Shown here piece after piece: positions 61,252-64,000 of a stretch of DNA of 64,000 nt. Position numbers and translations under genes: made by a program. The notes under the pieces were generated by a model. The model did not search any database. It saw nothing but the letters and a program-made list of their open reading frames with translations, and had not been told where the DNA came from. The DNA comes from Effusibacillus dendaii (GTDB taxonomy: Bacteria > Bacillota > Bacilli > Tumebacillales > Effusibacillaceae), in assembly GCF_015097055.1 (NCBI RefSeq), contig NZ_AP023366.1, positions 2,817,001 to 2,881,000 of the forward strand. Reading direction: 5' to 3'. Position 1 is the stretch's first letter; every line of letters starts with the position of its first letter.

Positions 61252-64000
61252 TTGCATTCGTTTGTTCATTTGCATGTCCATTCCGAATACAGCCTGTTGG
61301 ACGGAGCATGCCGGATCGACCATCTGTTGGACCGCGCATCCGAACTGGGAATGCACTCGATTGCGTTAACCGATCATGGTGTCATGCATGGCGCGGTCGA
61401 ATTTTATAAAAAAGCGAAAGCGCGCGGCATCCATCCGATTATCGGATGTGAAGTGTATGTAGCGAGAACGTCGATGCAGGAAAAAGCGGGCCGCCAAGAC
61501 AAGCCGTACCATCTCATTTTACTGGCGGAAAACGAAACGGGGTACCGTAATCTGCTTGCGATTGTATCGGAAGCGCACCTGCAGGGGTTTTATTATAAAC
61601 CGCGGACAGACAAACAGTTTTTGCGGGATCATAACGAAGGGCTGATTGCACTGTCTGCCTGTTTGGGCGGGGAATTGGCAAGTCGGATTTTGCAGGGAGA
61701 TGTGGCAGGCGCGAAGCAGGCAGCTGTTGAGTACAAGGAGATATTTGGGAAAGACCGATTTTTTATCGAGCTGCAGGACCACGGATTGCTGGAAGAAAAG
61801 CAGGTCAACCGGCACTTGATCGAGCTATCGCGCGAATTGGGCTTGGGGCTTGTGGCGACGAACGACGCGCACTATTTGCGGCGGGAAGACGCTGGTGTGC
61901 ATGATGTGCTGCTCTGCATCCAGACTGGCAAAAACCTTCAGGATGAGGACCGTATGCGCTTTCCAAGCGATGAGTTTTATCTGAAGAGCGGCGCGGAGAT
62001 GGAAGATCGGTTCCGGTATGTGCCGGAAGCGTTGGAGAACACATGGAAAATCGCGAAACGGTGTCAGGTCGATTTGCATCTCGGCGAAACGCATCTGCCG
62101 CAGTTTGATCTGCCGGATGGGCATACTGCCGATTCGTATTTGACGCTGCTTTGTGAGCAGGGGCTGATCGAACGCTACGGAGCGGAAAATCTGGCCAGCG
62201 CGATGCCGGACGCCTCTCTTTCGAACAGGGCGGCGTTCGGGAAGACCAAAGAGGCGGATGGCGACATTATGGAGCGCGCCAGACAGCGTCTCCACTACGA
62301 GTTATCGGTGATTCGGCAAATGGGATTTGCCGGGTACTTTTTAATTGTTTGGGACTTTATGCGGTTTGCGCATGAGCGGGGAATCTCGACAGGGCCTGGA
62401 AGAGGGTCGGCGGCAGGCAGTCTGGTTGCTTACGTGCTGCGGATTACCGATGTAGATCCGCTTGCCTACAATCTGCTGTTTGAACGATTTCTCAATCCGG
62501 AACGGGTGTCATGGCCGGATATTGATATTGATTTCGATTACGAAAGGCGTTCCGAAGTGATCGACTATGTCACGGAAAAATACGGCGAAAACCGGGTGGC
62601 GCAGATTGTCACGTACGGAACGATGGCTGCCCGCGCCGCCATTCGCGATGTGGGGCGGGTAATGGACGTTCCGTTGCCAGACGTGGACCGGGTCGCCAAA
62701 CTGGTCCCCCATTCACTCAGCATGACAATTGAGAAAGCGCTGCAGATCGAACCGGCACTTGGCAAGCTGTATGAGGAAAACGAAATGGTCAGACGGCTGC
62801 TCGATACGGCAAAAGCGATTGAAGGATTTCCCCGCCACACGTCGATCCATGCGGCAGGCGTCGTCATATCAAAAGAGCCGTTAACCCGCTATGTGCCGCT
62901 GTCGCGAGGCGCCGAAGGCGGTGTATTGACACAGTACGCGATGGAAGATTTGGAAGCGGTCGGGCTTTTAAAAATGGATTTTCTCGGTCTCCGCAATTTG
63001 ACGATCATTGATCAGACGCTGGAAATGGTCCGGCTGGAACATGGAATCGAAATTGATTTTACAAGGATGGATATGAACGATCCGGCTACGTATCAATTGT
63101 TGGCCCGCGGCGATACAGATGGCTGTTTCCAGTTGGAATCGGACGGAGTCAAAAATGTGTTGCGGGAACTGAAACCGACGGAGTTTGAAGATATTGTGGC
63201 GGTCATCTCGCTTTATCGGCCAGGTCCGATGGAAAATATTCCGACCTATATTGCAGCCAAACACGGACGAATTCCGGTCAGTTCGCCGCATCCTGACCTG
63301 CATCCGATTTTGCAGGATACGTATGGGATTATCGTTTACCAGGAGCAGATTATGCAGATCGCGTCCCGGATGGCCGGATTTTCGTTAGGGCAGGCCGATC
63401 TGTTGCGGCGTGCGGTAGGCAAGAAAAAGCGGGATGTTCTGCAGCAGCAGCGGGAACTGTTTGTCACTGGTTGTGTGCAAAATGGGTATGCGGAATCGAT
63501 TGCAAACGATGTGTACGATTTGATCGTGCGGTTCGCCGATTACGGATTCAACCGGTCGCATGCGGTGGCCTATGCGGTGATTGCGTACCGGACCGCTTAT
63601 CTGAAAGCGAACTACCCGGCCGAATATATGGCAGCCCTGCTTACTTCCTGGCTGCATTCGAGCAACAAAGTGGCCCAGTATGTGGATGACTGCCGCCGCA
63701 TGGGGATTCAGGTGCTTCCGCCCGACGTTAACCAAAGCGAGTACCGGTTTGCGGTTCGCAATGGTCAAATCCGGTTTGCTCTGGCGGCTGTCAAAAATGT
63801 GGGAATCACCGCCATTCAATCGATCCTTCAAGCGCGGAAAAAGGGGCCGTTTGCTGACCTGCTCGATTTTTGCCGGCGAGTGGATTCGCGCGTTTGCAAC
63901 CGGCGGGTGATCGAAAGTTTGATCCGCAGCGGCGCGTTTGATTGGATGGGACACGGCCGTCGTTCGCTTTTGGTATCGCTGAATGATGCGATCGAGCGGG
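61252..64000 (+). CDS. dnaE: DNA polymerase III subunit alpha (right end beyond window)
   Basis: TTG 61252 follows GGAGGAG by eight bases; the frame is open to the window end, 916 codons of about 1150. N-terminal PHP domain (VHLHVHSEYSLLDGACRIDH, LTDHGVMHGAVEF, GLVATNDAHYL), then the C-family polymerase core: GYFLIVWDFMRFAHERG, STGPGRGSAAGSLVAY, and the catalytic aspartates of WPDIDIDFDYERR, then GFPRHTSIHAAGVVISKEP. It is the DnaE type (PHP first, no N-terminal OB or exonuclease insertion as in PolC), so it may be the error-prone or primer-extending polymerase alongside a PolC elsewhere. In Bacillus dnaE also lies near ytoI. Confidence 0.97.
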   Translation, partial: MHSFVHLHVHSEYSLLDGACRIDHLLDRASELGMHSIALTDHGVMHGAVEFYKKAKARGIHPIIGCEVYVARTSMQEKAGRQDKPYHLILLAENETGYRNLLAIVSEAHLQGFYYKPRTDKQFLRDHNEGLIALSACLGGELASRILQGDVAGAKQAAVEYKEIFGKDRFFIELQDHGLLEEKQVNRHLIELSRELGLGLVATNDAHYLRREDAGVHDVLLCIQTGKNLQDEDRMRFPSDEFYLKSGAEMEDRFRYVPEALENTWKIAKRCQVDLHLGETHLPQFDLPDGHTADSYLTLLCEQGLIERYGAENLASAMPDASLSNRAAFGKTKEADGDIMERARQRLHYELSVIRQMGFAGYFLIVWDFMRFAHERGISTGPGRGSAAGSLVAYVLRITDVDPLAYNLLFERFLNPERVSWPDIDIDFDYERRSEVIDYVTEKYGENRVAQIVTYGTMAARAAIRDVGRVMDVPLPDVDRVAKLVPHSLSMTIEKALQIEPALGKLYEENEMVRRLLDTAKAIEGFPRHTSIHAAGVVISKEPLTRYVPLSRGAEGGVLTQYAMEDLEAVGLLKMDFLGLRNLTIIDQTLEMVRLEHGIEIDFTRMDMNDPATYQLLARGDTDGCFQLESDGVKNVLRELKPTEFEDIVAVISLYRPGPMENIPTYIAAKHGRIPVSSPHPDLHPILQDTYGIIVYQEQIMQIASRMAGFSLGQADLLRRAVGKKKRDVLQQQRELFVTGCVQNGYAESIANDVYDLIVRFADYGFNRSHAVAYAVIAYRTAYLKANYPAEYMAALLTSWLHSSNKVAQYVDDCRRMGIQVLPPDVNQSEYRFAVRNGQIRFALAAVKNVGITAIQSILQARKKGPFADLLDFCRRVDSRVCNRRVIESLIRSGAFDWMGHGRRSLLVSLNDAIER

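Overview
The window looks like chromosomal DNA of a spore-forming, motile Bacillota (class Bacilli). The support is: strong Shine-Dalgarno sites with many TTG and GTG starts, T-tailed intrinsic terminators, an S-box (SAM-I) riboswitch on metNIQ, YheC/YheD ATP-grasp genes, an orphan PAS histidine kinase of sporulation type, MotAB, and a block of DUF445, UPF0173, a YtoI-like regulator and dnaE as in Bacillales. An Alicyclobacillaceae-type genome (Effusibacillus or Tumebacillus) is my guess from protein flavour only. No rRNA or tRNA gene was seen.

Layout. 0-4 kb: tail of an unidentified gene, a DJ-1/PfpI protein, an MFS transporter, and a decayed cid/lrg locus (intact lrgA, truncated lrgB, broken lysR). 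4-11 kb: a chemoreceptor with SigD/SigA-like promoters, then a transposon graveyard (IS630 and IS3 remnants, one apparently intact IS1182 element, a broken cytosine methyltransferase) with a small YjfB-like motility gene between them. 11-14 kb: SAM riboswitch and metNIQ methionine importer. 14-19 kb: remnants of an HlyD/ABC-2 efflux system, a LysR regulator, a DsbA/FrnE-like gene with an in-frame TGA at its first active-site cysteine, and rarD. 18.7-25 kb: an acyl-CoA catabolic locus (two TetR regulators, two crotonases, an acyl-CoA ligase, an MFS carrier). 25-30.6 kb: a tightly coupled 2-aminoethylphosphonate biosynthesis operon (PEP mutase, phosphonopyruvate decarboxylase, AEP transaminase) continuing into a YheC/YheD ATP-grasp gene, with a divergent MFS gene. 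30.7-35.2 kb: a lipoprotein deacetylase, a phnDEC-type ABC importer, and a convergent PtxD-like dehydrogenase, which together look like a phosphite uptake and oxidation module. 35.2-40.5 kb: a run of broken genes, one of which (an alpha/beta hydrolase) carries a single type I-C-like CRISPR repeat; an intact FMN-binding glutamate-synthase-like gene lies among them. 40.6-48.7 kb: a benzoylformate-decarboxylase-like enzyme, a split chromate transporter, a sensor kinase, a secreted metalloprotease, motAB and a lipoprotein. 49-64 kb: housekeeping genes (aconitase, AcuI/YhdH reductase, a 51-residue zinc-ribbon protein, amidohydrolase, thiolase, DUF445, UPF0173, DUF3243, YtoI-like regulator) and the first 916 codons of dnaE, which runs off the right edge.

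The most interesting signals are: (1) the TGA codon at 17108-17110, in the first Cys position of a CxxC motif and followed by a hairpin that fits the bacterial SECIS model, so a candidate selenoprotein; (2) the lone CRISPR repeat inside a gene with no array around it; (3) phosphonate synthesis and phosphite oxidation genes side by side; (4) the direct coupling of AEP synthesis to a YheC/YheD ATP-grasp protein. Several frameshifts fall in A-runs and could be sequencing errors, but internal deletions and fusion junctions show real gene decay as well.
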